Part shown: positions 34,511 to 44,580 of the stretch, piece after piece
Layout: the number at the start of each line of letters is the position of its first letter
How positions within the stretch are numbered: position 1 is the stretch's first letter
Source of the DNA: Diplonema papillatum
Taxonomy: Eukaryota > Euglenozoa > Diplonemea > Diplonemida > Diplonemidae
Direction of reading: 5' to 3'
NCBI GenBank assembly: GCA_030068145.1
Contig: JAPJBO010000129.1
Location: 1-64,000, forward strand
Length of the DNA: 64,000 nt
The notes under the pieces: model-generated
Seen by the model: only the letters and a program-made list of their open reading frames with translations
Database searches by the model: none
What the model was told of the DNA's origin: nothing
Position numbers and translations under genes: made by a program

Positions 34511-36919
34511 TTATCGCCGACTCGACAGTAACCAATTCGTTAGGCATGAGCCTAGACGGTCACACGTCCACGGGCCCGATGTTCGTCGAACAAGGGACTC
34601 CCCGCATGGACACTGTGGTGGCGTAGTTCTCTTTCCAGAGGACATGGAACTCGGCTGGGTCGGCGGGATGAGGAATGGATCATCAAGGCAGGCTGACAAA
34701 TCCGTGTGGTGACTCGGGTGAGGCTCATCGAAGTCGGGCGCATCAAATGCAGCAGGAGCCTGAGGAGGGTTCCTGGCCACGTTGACAGCAGCCTGGGCAG
34801 GGGCATCGAGCCCGCCGCCACCAGCTGCGGCTGAGGTGGCTGTGTTCGGAGAAGCCTTCGGAGCGGCTTTCTTGGCGGCTGGTTTCCTCGGTGCTGGTAC
34901 AGCTACTCTTGGGCCTGACCGAGAGTCGGATCGAGCAGCATCGACAGGCTGGTCCAAAGCCTCTGAATCCTGGGCTCTGCAACCCAATCGGTTGTGTCCT
35001 TCTCCACCGCAACGAGTGCACTTCACAGCAGTTCTTGTCTGTCGTGCTCTTGTTGCTGGCTGTCCTTCGGTGGCCGCGACAGCAGCTGCCCCAGATGACT
35101 CTCTTCGCGCCTCAACGTGGCCACGTCGACGGGGTGCTGTGTCACGGGCAGGTGGAAGCGTCGTGTCCCTACGCCAGACACTCCTCTCAAGGGGGACGAC
35201 ACCTCTCGAGTACGCCAGAACGTAGCCACCGTGCCTCAACTCTGGACCCACGAGGGCGACTGGGTTCTGTGGCGGGGTGAACGCCATGAGAACCCTGCAG
35301 ATGTGAACACAAGGGATCCGCACAAGCCGAGACCTTGCGCATGTGCATGTGAACTTCCCAAGCTGAGTGTTTTCCTCGGAGTTCGGTTCGTTTGCCACCG
35401 CGAACCGGTAGCCAAGCTGGTCGCGAACCTCGAACATGCGGCCACCTCTCGGGGTTGTTCCCGTTTCTTGTGCGGACAGCTTTCGGGCATCCTTTGCATT
35501 ATTTGTGACATGCTGTTGTGGCACTTCCAAAACAGTGCCACCTGAGCGGACTACAACGTTCGCTTGGACTCCAGGGTCAGGCTGGGGCGGAGCATTCTTC
35601 AGGAAAAACTCCGAAACCTTTCCACGATACTTGTCCATCAGCGACAAGATGTGAACCTTTCTTGCCTGAAGCAACGAGGCGTTGAAGCTCTCACTCGCAT
35701 TCGAGCTGCGGTGCAGGTCGTATGGAAGCTTAGCTAGCGCCCGTCGTGCACTTGCAGGCAGGTGCGCGTCAGCCCACTGATGGCTTGACGGCAGCAGGTA
35801 GTCCAGGACACCCGCTGCTTCGTCAGGAAATTGGGTTTTCAGGGCTTCCTGAGCAACTTCAAAAAGCTCCTCGTTTTGAGCACGAGAAAGCGCCTTCAGA
35901 TGCGGCTTGAATTTCGAAGTTTTGAACTTCGACTTCAGGTTGTCCTGAATGTGTGTCACACAATGAAGGTGAGTCACACCAGGGACTTCTTCCGCGATCA
36001 CGCGATCAAGCCCTGTTCTTCTGTCGGTCATGAGGGACTTCCCGTCCAAGTCAAACGATCTGCGGACACTTTGGATGAAGGAGCGCCAGCCTTCGTTGCT
36101 CTCGTGCATGTCGGGGAAGACGGCCACGGCGAGCGGAAGCACTCGGGAGGCAGGGTCCACAGCGACCAATGCCAACAAGTGCCCTCTCATTTCTCCCTTG
36201 AGAAATGTCCCGAGGAGGGACGGCTGCAGCATCCGAAATGCTTCTTTGCAGCAGGAGAGGGCCAAGTAGGCGTGGTGGAACCTCCCGTCGGAAGTCCGGT
36301 GGACGTAGGCATCAGTGCCCGGGTTTTTTTCCTTGAGGTGCTGCAGGAAGTCGGCAACCTGTGCGTACGCCTCGTCCACGGTACCGAAGAGGTCGTCTTC
36401 CACCTGCTGAATCGCCACGCGTGCGATTTTGTTCGACACCTGGATGTCGAACTTCGAACGGAAGGCACTCGCCACGATGCTGGCGGTCACCTTCTTCTCC
36501 GAGATGAGCTGCCTCATCTCGTTGGCAACTACTTTCGCCATGCCCTTCGTGCAGGCCTGCCCCACGGTTTGGCAGGTATGCTCGTGGGCTTCCACACACT
36601 TCCACGAGCCTCCCTGCTGGTTTCGTACGCTTACGTAGAAAGCGCACGAAACCTCCTCCCCGCTGGCATTTTGCAGCATGTGCACGCACCGGTAGATAAT
36701 ACCGGCCTCGTTGCGACACTGCTGGGCCAAAGTCTTGCCCTCCTTTCCAGCAGCCAGCTTGATTTTCTTGCAAGCCTCGTCGGCGGTGGCGAACGTCTCG
36801 CCCACCCCCACATCTTCTACCACTAGTTCCATGAGTACTCTCTCTTCTTTTTGTTTGATCCTGATGGGATTGGCGCTATTGTTGATTGGTTGGTTGATTG
36901 AGGTGCCGCGTTTCCGCAA
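34511..36919 (-). CDS. FAR1/SWIM-type MULE transposase
   Basis: 802 residues. The N-terminal FAR1-like DNA-binding region (about 30-110: GETFATADEACKKIKLA, RNEAGIIYRCV, C/H pairs to HEHTC) precedes a MULE DDE domain with LKGEMRGHLLALVAVDPASR, LPLAVAVFPDMHESNEGWRSF, SLMTDRRTGL and CVTHIQDNLK. A late acidic site is in NASESFNASL. A SWIM finger (FTCTCARSRLVRIPCVHICRV, CxC...CxH) and a CX2CX4HX4C zinc knuckle (CTRCGGEGHNRLGC) follow. Where most MULEs have DGTFLKG, this copy reads LGTFLKG, so the first catalytic Asp appears to be Leu. The frame is otherwise intact. I could not define terminal inverted repeats: the left side abuts L3a and the right side leads to a D''-type array. It is the best candidate in the window for the source family of the FB elements. 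Confidence 0.85.
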   Translation of the reverse strand: MRKRGTSINQPINNSANPIRIKQKEERVLMELVVEDVGVGETFATADEACKKIKLAAGKEGKTLAQQCRNEAGIIYRCVHMLQNASGEEVSCAFYVSVRNQQGGSWKCVEAHEHTCQTVGQACTKGMAKVVANEMRQLISEKKVTASIVASAFRSKFDIQVSNKIARVAIQQVEDDLFGTVDEAYAQVADFLQHLKEKNPGTDAYVHRTSDGRFHHAYLALSCCKEAFRMLQPSLLGTFLKGEMRGHLLALVAVDPASRVLPLAVAVFPDMHESNEGWRSFIQSVRRSFDLDGKSLMTDRRTGLDRVIAEEVPGVTHLHCVTHIQDNLKSKFKTSKFKPHLKALSRAQNEELFEVAQEALKTQFPDEAAGVLDYLLPSSHQWADAHLPASARRALAKLPYDLHRSSNASESFNASLLQARKVHILSLMDKYRGKVSEFFLKNAPPQPDPGVQANVVVRSGGTVLEVPQQHVTNNAKDARKLSAQETGTTPRGGRMFEVRDQLGYRFAVANEPNSEENTQLGKFTCTCARSRLVRIPCVHICRVLMAFTPPQNPVALVGPELRHGGYVLAYSRGVVPLERSVWRRDTTLPPARDTAPRRRGHVEARRESSGAAAVAATEGQPATRARQTRTAVKCTRCGGEGHNRLGCRAQDSEALDQPVDAARSDSRSGPRVAVPAPRKPAAKKAAPKASPNTATSAAAGGGGLDAPAQAAVNVARNPPQAPAAFDAPDFDEPHPSHHTDLSACLDDPFLIPPTQPSSMSSGKRTTPPQCPCGESLVRRTSGPWTCDRLGSCLTNWLLSSRR

Positions 36920-36930
36920 TCTTGTCGATC

Positions 36931-37215
36931 CTTAGTGAGGACCTCACAGACCAAAGTCTGGGTTGCTCTCCATGATGCCTTTGAGGAGTCTATCGCGAGA
37001 AAAGGGCGAAAAAAACGAACGGGACAACGAGGTTCTCAGCTCACGGGAAGACGGGCAAGAATTTCCAAGGCACAAACTTGAAAGCAGAGCAAAGTTCATA
37101 CGGCAGTGGATAGCACAGAGCCATTGTCCATCGTCCAAAATGTGCATGCCAATGTCAACATGCATCAGGTGGTCTGACGGTCGTGGGTTCGAGTCCTGCA
37201 CCTGGCACTTTTTGA
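36931..37215. other. MULE flank with partial tRNA-like module
   Basis: No ORF of note. At 37,165-37,210 the sequence CAGGTGGTCTGACGGTCGTG, then GGTTCGAGTCC and GCACCTGGCA, contains a B box and pairing ends (AGGTG/CACCT), so it resembles the 3' half of a tRNA. No matching A box is placed properly. Confidence 0.45.
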
Positions 37216-37344
37216 GGCACTGAATGGGCAAATCTAAGAAAACCGTGCTGTAATGGGCACTCGAAAACACCGAATGGGCAAATCTAAGAACGACCGTGCT
37301 GTAATGGGCAAATCTAACAAAACCGTGCTGCAATGGGCACCAGC
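37216..37344. repeat. Terminal minisatellite of a foldback element, D'' type
   Basis: Units of about 29-40 bp with AATGGGCAAATCTAA and CCGTGCTGTAATGGGCA words. The outer end reads AATGGGCACCAGCCC; its reverse complement GGGCTGGTGCCCATT has the layout of the FB-B and FB-D termini (GGGCYAATTCCCATT). The L1 3'-end fragment begins at the next base. No inverse partner is identified on the left of the MULE. Confidence 0.65.
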
Positions 37345-37462
37345 CCGTTCACTGTGTGCTGAAGAAGCATTTTTTTGGGCTCCCGCTCCGGAAGCAACCG
37401 GATACCGGTAGCCCCGCTGTACCAACATGGCTTGTACAGTGTCCCGCGCTCCAAAAAAAAAA
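37345..37462 (+). mobile_element. L1 3'-end fragment with poly(A)
   Basis: About 118 bp nearly identical to the reverse complement of 6,036-6,150 (landmarks GTTCACTGTGTGCTGAAGAA, TGTCCCGCGCTCC and an A run). It is a second, extremely short copy of the RLE-LINE L1 3' UTR, on the plus strand. Its 5' edge coincides with the end of the D'' array. Confidence 0.85.
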
Positions 37463-37639
37463 ATCTGCCTTTTTTTTTTTTTCAGGCCACCCAGGGCATT
37501 AGCTTGGTCTCCGGCCCATTTTCCAAATTTGGACCGATAACGGCTTTTTTGCGTTTTCACTGTTTTTCTGCAATTTTTGCACTGAGTTTGAGGCTCGCCT
37601 GCCGGTGTCTCTGCCTCCTCTCCGGCCTCAACCTGCACC

Positions 37640-37990
37640 TGCCCTCCAGTCGCAGGTAAGCAACAGCAGGAGCTGCCGACCCGAATCCGCAGTATCTTGT
37701 CTCTGAGAAAAGTAGAAAGGAGTTGACCGGAACTGCCTGTGCCGTTCTTTCTCGGAGAGGAATGCCTCAAGAAAGGCTTTTACCTCGCTCTTTGGCAATC
37801 CATCAGTGTCGCTGTACTCGGCCACTAATAAGAGCGTCAACAGCTCCTGCAGTGAATCATCCCCCAGACTGCCACGCAGGCGGGTCTTCAACAGCTTCAG
37901 CATGGAGAAGAGCCGTTCAGGGCTTGCGTTCGCTTCGTTGTTGTTCTTTCCCCCGTGCCCGTCCAACTTGCATTCAAACTGGCCACTTCT
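37640..37990 (-). pseudogene. hAT transposase C-terminal remnant
   Basis: The minus-strand translation contains NEANASPERLFSMLKLLKTR, then LRGSLGDDSLQELLTLLLVAEY. This matches the hAT dimerisation region as found in TTF/ZMYM-type hATs (ASER.FS.lk.lKt.LR). It differs from the C-terminus of the hAT at 26,651-29,233, so it is a separate lineage. No complete transposase surrounds it. T-run/CCGGCC-type segments flank it on both sides (37,465-37,545 and 38,122-38,190). Confidence 0.65.
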
Positions 37991-38375
37991 ACTGGTGCTG
38001 GGAAGTGGGATTCCCCCTGCGTGCACTCCTTCTGTAGCCTTTGCTGGTGCAGTGGTTGCCCCTCCAATTGCACATTGGCCACCGCTGCCGGCGCCTGGGG
38101 GACGATGCAGTCACGGTAGTGCCATTTTTTTTTTTTCCGGCGGCCTTTCCAAATTCTGACCGACGGTCCAAATGTGGATATAGAAGCTTATCCCCTGGGC
38201 CACCAGGGCACCTTGCTCCACTCCTTTGAGGTCCCCTTGATGGGGATGGTTGGGAAACCATACTAGGTATGCAAGCCATCCTTTCGCGGACCAGTTTCCG
38301 CTCGGCTATTGAACTAGGGCTTGCATCTGGGAGTTCATCCCCAAACGCCTGGAGAATTCATCATCGAAGGAGACA

Positions 38376-39820
38376 GCTACCCTCACGTCCGACCATTCAC
38401 GGAGTGCCAAGGTGGCTTCCGGAAAGGAAGGGGGACAGAAGAACAGCTGTTCAAGACCGTGACGACCGTTGACCGCAGCCTCCGGGACGAATGCCACACT
38501 TGCCTACTCGTGTTCGACCTCGCAAAGGCATTCGACACGGTAGATCACGGCAGACTCATCGCGATCATGAAGCGTCGCGGCATTCCGCCGAAGATAGTGA
38601 GGTGGGTCGAGGCCTTCTTGCAGGACAGGAAGGCAAAGTTCCGGGTAGAGGGAAAATACGGCGAAGAGGTGACACTCGAAAGTGGAGTCCCCCAGGGAAC
38701 TGTGCTCGGACCAGTGTTATTCCTCTTGTACATCGACGACCTCGGCGAAAAGCTGTCCACGATGCCGAAACCAACACGCACCAATCCAAATAACGTGACC
38801 CCATCTCTATTCGCCGACGACGTGGGGGTAGTAGTGGCTGGTCGCTCGGCGGCAGGGTTCAAAGAAACAGTCCAACGAGTGGTAAACGCACTCTCAACCT
38901 GGGCCTCCGAGGCGAAGATGGACCTGGCGTACAAGAAGACGGAGGCTGTTCAATTCCGCCCGATCGACAAGTCTGGCAACCGACCCGCGAACATGCGAAG
39001 GAGGGTCCACCCACCTCTGATCACCTTCCCGAACTCGCACCAAAAAGTCACTGAGGCACCAACCGAATTCGGCAGGAAGGCACACGAGCAAGATGGGGCG
39101 CTCCGCTACATCGATCCATCCAGCCCACACAACAAGAAGAGGATAGTGTCAATCGGCGGAGTGCCAACGACAACGCAACCGCAATGGAGACGAAATATCC
39201 ATCGAATCGGGGAGACGGCCCAAAACCCCATAGAGTTCACGGTGGTGTCAGACCTTCAGTGGAAGGACAAGGTAACACTCCTGGGGCTGACGATCGACGA
39301 CAGACTGAACTTCACAGCTCACATAGATCGCATACTGCAGAGCGCTGGGCGGAGGGTAAATCTGGTACAGCTGGTATCCGGGACGAAGTGGGGCCACAAG
39401 ACCGAAGTGCTCAGAGCCCTCTACATGGCATACGCCCTGCCGGTCTTAACCTACGGCATGGCAGTCTACATCCGTTATGCATCGAAGAAGGACGTGGACA
39501 GGATAGAGTGCCTGCATCGAACCGCACTCTGCGCCGTGGTTGGCTGCAAGAAGACGACGTTAACGGAAGCTGTCCTCACCGAGGCACGAATGCTGCCAAT
39601 CAGGTCGATAACCGACCTCAGGACAGGCGCGCTGGCGGAAAAGATGGCCACGAAGACCATGTGGAAGGACGTGCTGCATCCGCGACGAACCAACGACACC
39701 CTCCCGCAGTCCTTCACGGCGGGAGAAGCACGCACCAAATCCCTTCCCACCTTGGAAGCCGCCACCAGAGCTCCACATCTGCGCTTCACTTCCAAAGAAG
39801 TCGAAAAGCGCCGAGGAAAA
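38376..39820 (+). pseudogene. L3b reverse transcriptase (5'-truncated)
   Basis: About 480 residues from GGFRKGRGTEEQLFKTV onward. Motif A is LVFDLAKAFDTVDHGRL, motif B ESGVPQGTVLGPVLF and motif C SLFADDVGVVV, all intact. The thumb region follows (LLGLTIDDRLNFTAHIDRIL, MAYALPVLTYGMAVY). The fingers part and endonuclease are missing. The frame runs on past 39,820 but leaves the LINE reading there: RNase H continues in another frame, so an indel lies near 39,800-39,830. Confidence 0.82.
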
Positions 39821-41054
39821 CCGGAGAAAGGTAGAGGCAGTCCTCGACGGATTGCCATCCCCGACATACATCGTCTGGACGGACGGATCGGTTGCGGCGC
39901 TGAAGAGAAGACACGCACAGTACCAGCTGCTCCACGGTACAACCGTAACAACCGACGAGGTCACGAGGTGGGGTGGCGCAGGTCTCGTGGTGTACTACCG
40001 CCGAGAAGAAAGCTGGAGAGACGCGACGCCGATGAAAGGGACCCGCCTAAGCCGTCAGGCCGGTAAGTGGGCAACCAGCTACCGCGCGGAGCAAGTGGCG
40101 ATGAAAATTGCGCTGGAATCGCTGGAGCTGAAACTGGGAAAGAGGGAGGTACTCGAAGGAGAGCCTACCAGCAGACACATCTGGGTGCTCAGCGACTCCA
40201 GCTCCCTTCTGAACGTGCTGTCCCAAGGTCCGCACAAACAGCAAGAACGGGACAACGTCCGAATCTGGCAGGCGCTCGAGAAACTGGTTGCGAAGGGGTA
40301 TACACCAGTACTCCAGTTCGTCTACGGCCACTGCGGACTAGCAGGGAACGAAGAGGCGGACGGGCTAGCGAAGCAGGGCGTCTCGCAGACCGGAGAAGAA
40401 ACGCAGCCGCCGATGACGGTAGGAACCGCGAAGGCCCGGTACCGCGAGCACGCCTGGGAGGCACTACACGCGGCTTCAATGCGGGAATCCCCGTACCAAC
40501 CGGGCGGGCCGCTGCCGTACACGCAGTTGGTCCGAGGACGGAAGGTCCCAAAAACGGCACACCTGACGAGGCGAGCCGAGCGCGAGATCCGCCAGCTTCG
40601 CACGGGACACCACCAACTCCTCAGGAACTGCTACCGGGACGACTGGATGGATCTCGCAGCAGAAGAGAGGCAAGCAACCCGCCCATGCCAGCTTTGCGAC
40701 GCCACGCCGATCTGCCCCCTAACACACCTTTTCCTGGAATGCAGAATCGGGGGCGACGAGAGAGCGACCATGTGGAGACGGGTCCACAAAGCCATCCCGG
40801 ACACACCAAGGGAAAAGCCGACACCCAGGGAAAGGCACAAGCTGCTTTGGCCGCTGCTCTTCGAGCTCCCTGAAGCAGCCCTCGCGTACCTTCAGGCCGT
40901 GGGGCTTGTGCCGAAGTACGAGGTCTACGAAGACCCACCTGAGCCCGGCACACCGGAACTCGACGGCAACATGGCGGCAGCAGCAACCTATGGCGTCGAC
41001 AACACCTTTGACCTCGAGGGATCAAGCTCCGAGGATGCCGAAGGATGGGCATAG
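39795..41054 (+). pseudogene. L3b RNase H and zinc-cluster C-terminus
   Basis: About 400 residues: RNase H motifs YIVWTDGSVAALKRR, SYRAEQVAMKIALESL, WVLSDSSSLLNVL and YGHCGLAGNEEADGLAKQG, carrying the four acidic/His positions. Then come HLTRRAEREIRQLRTGHHQL and CQLCDATPICPLTHLFLEC, and an acidic tail (SSSEDAEGWA). It is part of ORF2, shifted in frame relative to the RT. RNase H removes the RNA template after first-strand synthesis in LINEs of this group. Confidence 0.82.
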
Positions 41055-42370
41055 TTCGGGCCGGGTCGGAAGACTGAGGCGGCAACACACCCGGCACCTC
41101 CGTGCAAAGCAACCTCACCCGACCGCCGGTGCAGGCGCAACAGGGCTGCTGAGTGCGAAGCGCGAATCAGTACGCTGACGGCGCAGTCCAACACCAGACG
41201 CACACACCCGGCACTACACAGTCCCCACGGCCACCGACCAACCGCCGCAAGGCGGCAGCAGTAAACCGGCAGCACGACAACGGAGACGCAGGCGCCGACG
41301 AACAGCCGAAGCCCGCACGCCGACACGGACGCAGCCGGTCACCGGACCGAACAGCACCTGAGAACAATAAGAAAAGAGAGGGGAAAAAAGAAGGCAAACA
41401 AAAGTACCACCGCAGCAGCGCAACAGCGCCGCGACCGAACACGACTACCAACGAAGGGTAGACTCGGTGCACCGACAGCACACCCACCTGACCATAGGAA
41501 GGTCCAAAAGGGTGGACTGAGCACTGGAGCGGTCACTGAGGCAGATAGGTAGCTGCAACACAAGAACAGTGCATTAGCAACCAAAACAAAAAAAGACAAC
41601 CCTCCGGGCCGAGAGCGGACAACGAGCACGGGATAGAACAGCGTCGGAAACACCAGCCCGGTGTTTCCGACGCTGTCGGAAGCGACCAGGCCAACGGACC
41701 GCACCACGCAACAGCGCCGCAAAGCGAAACAGAGACAAGCAGCAAGCTCAAAGGCCCCGGAAGGAAGAACAAAGTAGAGGCAGGCGAAGCGCCCAGCCCC
41801 CGCAAACAAAAGTCACAGCGAGAGGTAGACAGACGACACGCATAGCGCCACCAAACCAGCCCCCCCCGACCGAAGCGGAGGACCGACTCAACAGGCAAAC
41901 CTGGCACGCCAGGGTTACCAAAAGACGTCAGAACACCGCACCGGAAAGGGAGGGCGAGCGAAGGACGAAGCCACAACAAAACCAAGGAAAAAAAACCATC
42001 ACTGCACACAACACGCAGAGCCAAGCAGCAGATCAGCAGCGAACCAAAGCAACCCTTTTGACAAACTATTATCACAGGCAACTGACTGCACGACAATCGC
42101 CGGAAACACACCGACCGCGACTGGTAAAGCCTGGCACGCCAGGACATCATTACCAGAAGAGCGGCCAAGAACAAGGGGAGGGCGGGCAAGAAACAATCCC
42201 ACTGAACCCCCCCACAACCATACCAAGAACAAAGAACGAACCAAAGAAAACAGAAAACAAACAAACGCCCCAAGGATGAAGAGGAGGCACAAGGAACCTT
42301 AGCACCGTATCCCCAAGCCTAACCCGGGTGCGGTTTCCAAATTATTGAAATTGAAATTGAAATTGAATTT
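41055..42370 (+). other. 3' UTR of L3b
   Basis: Purine-rich, coding-free on the LINE strand. A perfect 17-bp hairpin with a 5-base loop is at 41,638-41,676 (arms beginning ACAGCGTCGGAAACACC). Two CTGGCACGCCAGG words occur at about 41,900 and 42,130. Long minus-strand open frames (for example 41,533-42,273) are rich in Leu/Val/Cys from this composition and are not credible genes. Confidence 0.6.
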
Positions 42371-43035
42371 GCGTAACTTGCCTAACGGGCCGAAACGGGG
42401 GTCTCCGCGTGATGCCTATACCAAAGCACTTTCTACACCCACCCTCCAGGGAAAGCAACCCGCCCTCTTCCAACACACCTCGACCCCTGCGACACAAAAG
42501 GAAAACAAGCGCGTGGCGTGCCTTCCGGCACAAAGCGGGCCCAGTAACGCCCCTACCTGCGAGGACACTTGCGGGTGCCTCATCAAATCATAATATTCTC
42601 CTCCTTGGTGTGCGTCTCGTGCTGCAACTAGCTCCAGTCTCAGTGCCGCTGCGTAAAAGGGTAAGTAGAAAACGAACCAACTGTTAATCTTCGTGTGTTT
42701 GCCACATTTCCATTCGTGGCGCCTCAGGACACGGAAAGCTAGGGGGCGGGATGGTGGGTAAGCAAGAGCGTGAGCGGTTGTGTGATGGAGCGAGAGGCCC
42801 TGTTTCACAGTATATCATTAGTCGGTTAATATTAATCTTCTAAGACTAGCGTCTTATACGACAAAAAAAAAAAAAATCTTATCACCCGGCGGCAGTCATA
42901 GCCTCATGGTCGGTGGTCTTCCCCTTCGTTTGTTTGTAAGTATCCGCTTTGGTTTCACCTTTTGTTTGAGACGGAGATGCACGAGCCCTACCGGAGGAAG
43001 GGGCCAACAAAAGGTCCATCAGCAGTGCGTGAGGC
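42371..43035. other. No feature seen
   Basis: Intergenic sequence of moderate complexity with one A run at about 42,862-42,876. Frames are short and lack family resemblance. Confidence 0.6.
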
Positions 43036-43977
43036 CAGAACGCCAGCTCCAATTCCTCCCACCATCTCAGAATGTCTCCTGCCCCGGGAGACACATTTTA
43101 GGGGCGGGAGACACTCTGAAACGGCGGGAGACACGTTTAAAAGCCAGGAGACATTTCCATATGCCAGGAGACATTCTCAAGGCAAATGTCTCCCACCTGT
43201 TACAAGTGTCTCACGGATTTTCCGAGGGAATCTGCGAGGCTAGACGAATTTACATACAGGGTGTCTGTTCTACGGGGGAAACATTTTGTTTGGTGGAGTG
43301 ACCCCGCAGGGTGTCCAAAGTACCCTTGGGGTATCACCCCATCGTAAGTTGTTATTCGGAGTTCTTCATTCCTTTCCTCTCATTGAACGAAAACCGCAGC
43401 TGCAATGCACAGCAGCGATGCCTGACTGCAATGTCCTACTGCAATGCCCGATACTGAGGATAGCCGATAGAGATTCTCCCACCGACTGAGAATGTCGCCT
43501 ACTATCTCAGAATGTCTCCCACCATCTGAGAATGTCTCCTGCCCCAGGAGACACGTTTTAGGGGCGGGAGACACTCTGAAACGACGGGAAAATCTCTATC
43601 GGCTATCCTCAGTATTGGGCATTGGCAGTAGGACATTGCAGTCAGGCATTGCTGCTGTGCATTGCAGCTGCGGTCTTCAAAAAACAAAATGTTTCCCCCG
43701 TAGAACAGACACCCTGTATGTAAATTCGTCTAGCCTCGCAGATTCCCTCGGAAAATTCGCGAGACACGTTTAGATGCCAGGAGACATTCCCAAACGCCAG
43801 GAGACATTCTCAAGGCAAATGTCACCCACCTGCAACAAGTGTCTCCCACCGATTGAGAATGTCTCCGACCATCTGAGAATGTCTCCCACCATCTCAGAAT
43901 GTCTCCTGCCTCGGGAGACACGTTTTAGGGGCGGGAGACACTCTGAAACGACGGGAGACACGTTTACATGCCAGGAG
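43036..43977. repeat. GTCTCC-rich foldback array (family G), left part
   Basis: Dense GTCTCC / GGAGAC words, 15-35 bp apart and in both orientations, at 43,040-43,210, 43,480-43,590 and 43,750-43,977. Between them lie two inverted arms: 43,215-43,300 against 43,678-43,765 (GTGTCTGTTCTACGGGGGAA and inverse), and 43,395-43,480 against 43,585-43,672 (TATCGGCTATCCTCAGTAT and inverse). The array is interrupted at 43,977 by the DIRS/VIPER-like element and continues at 50,665. Confidence 0.75.
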
Positions 43978-44580
43978 AATGCCTTGGCGCTTCACTTGCT
44001 GAGTTCATCATGAACTGCGCTACTGCGCTTCGCGTGCGCTTCACTTGATCGTTGCATTTCTCAGAATGCTTCTGAAATCCACTCATTGCAACAAAGAAAG
44101 GGGAAGAAGAAACAGGGTTTCACGTACGATGGGGTAACCCCCTGAGGTAGCCACTGATTTTGTGAGTGAACAGGCTAGCCCAGGAAGTCACGGGGGACGG
44201 AGGGTGGGAACCCAGCTCCCCTGGACCTCGCGGATACCGCGGACTGATAGGATAGCAAGCAGCGAATACCAGGATGTGGGTGGGTGGGAATTTTAGACTT
44301 TGTGTTGCTAAAACCCCAATGACCTGCTGTTTGGTCGTTACGCTGAAACATTCCCACGATGAATCGTAAGAATGCCTTGGCGCTTCACTTGCTGAGTTCA
44401 TCATGAACTGCGCTACTGCGCTTCGCGTGCGCTTCACTTGATCGTTGCATTTCTCAGAATGCTTCTGAAATCCACTCATTGCAACAAAGAAAGGGGAAGA
44501 AGAAACAGGGTTTCACGTACGATGGGGTAACCCCCTGAGGTAGCCACTGATTTTGTGAGTGAACAGGCTAGCCCAGGAAG

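Larger units (their letters stand above)
38376..42370 (+). mobile_element. LINE L3b, 5'-truncated, with long 3' UTR and terminal GAAATT microsatellite
   Basis: This starts inside the reverse transcriptase (ECQGGFRKGRGTEEQ) and continues through RNase H and the CCHC C-terminus to a stop at 41,052. A 3' UTR of about 1.3 kb follows, ending at a short ATTGAA repeat (42,343-42,366) that probably forms the 3' terminus. One frameshift separates RT from RNase H. Its RNase H/C-terminal part is closely related to the truncated copy at 14,763-15,557. Confidence 0.78.

Noticed and set aside
34363-37344. Terminal inverted repeats for the MULE transposase gene
   Set aside because: No inverse partner of the D'' array or other matching ends could be found on the left side.
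30717-41054. L3a and L3b as two halves of one LINE split by the MULE
   Set aside because: Both contain the same RT segment (GGF..GRGTEEQ to AFDTVDH) with different sequence, so they are two elements.
41533-42292. Long minus-strand frames rich in Leu, Val and Cys
   Set aside because: They lie in the purine-rich 3' UTR of L3b, whose composition keeps the opposite strand open; no motif or homology is seen.
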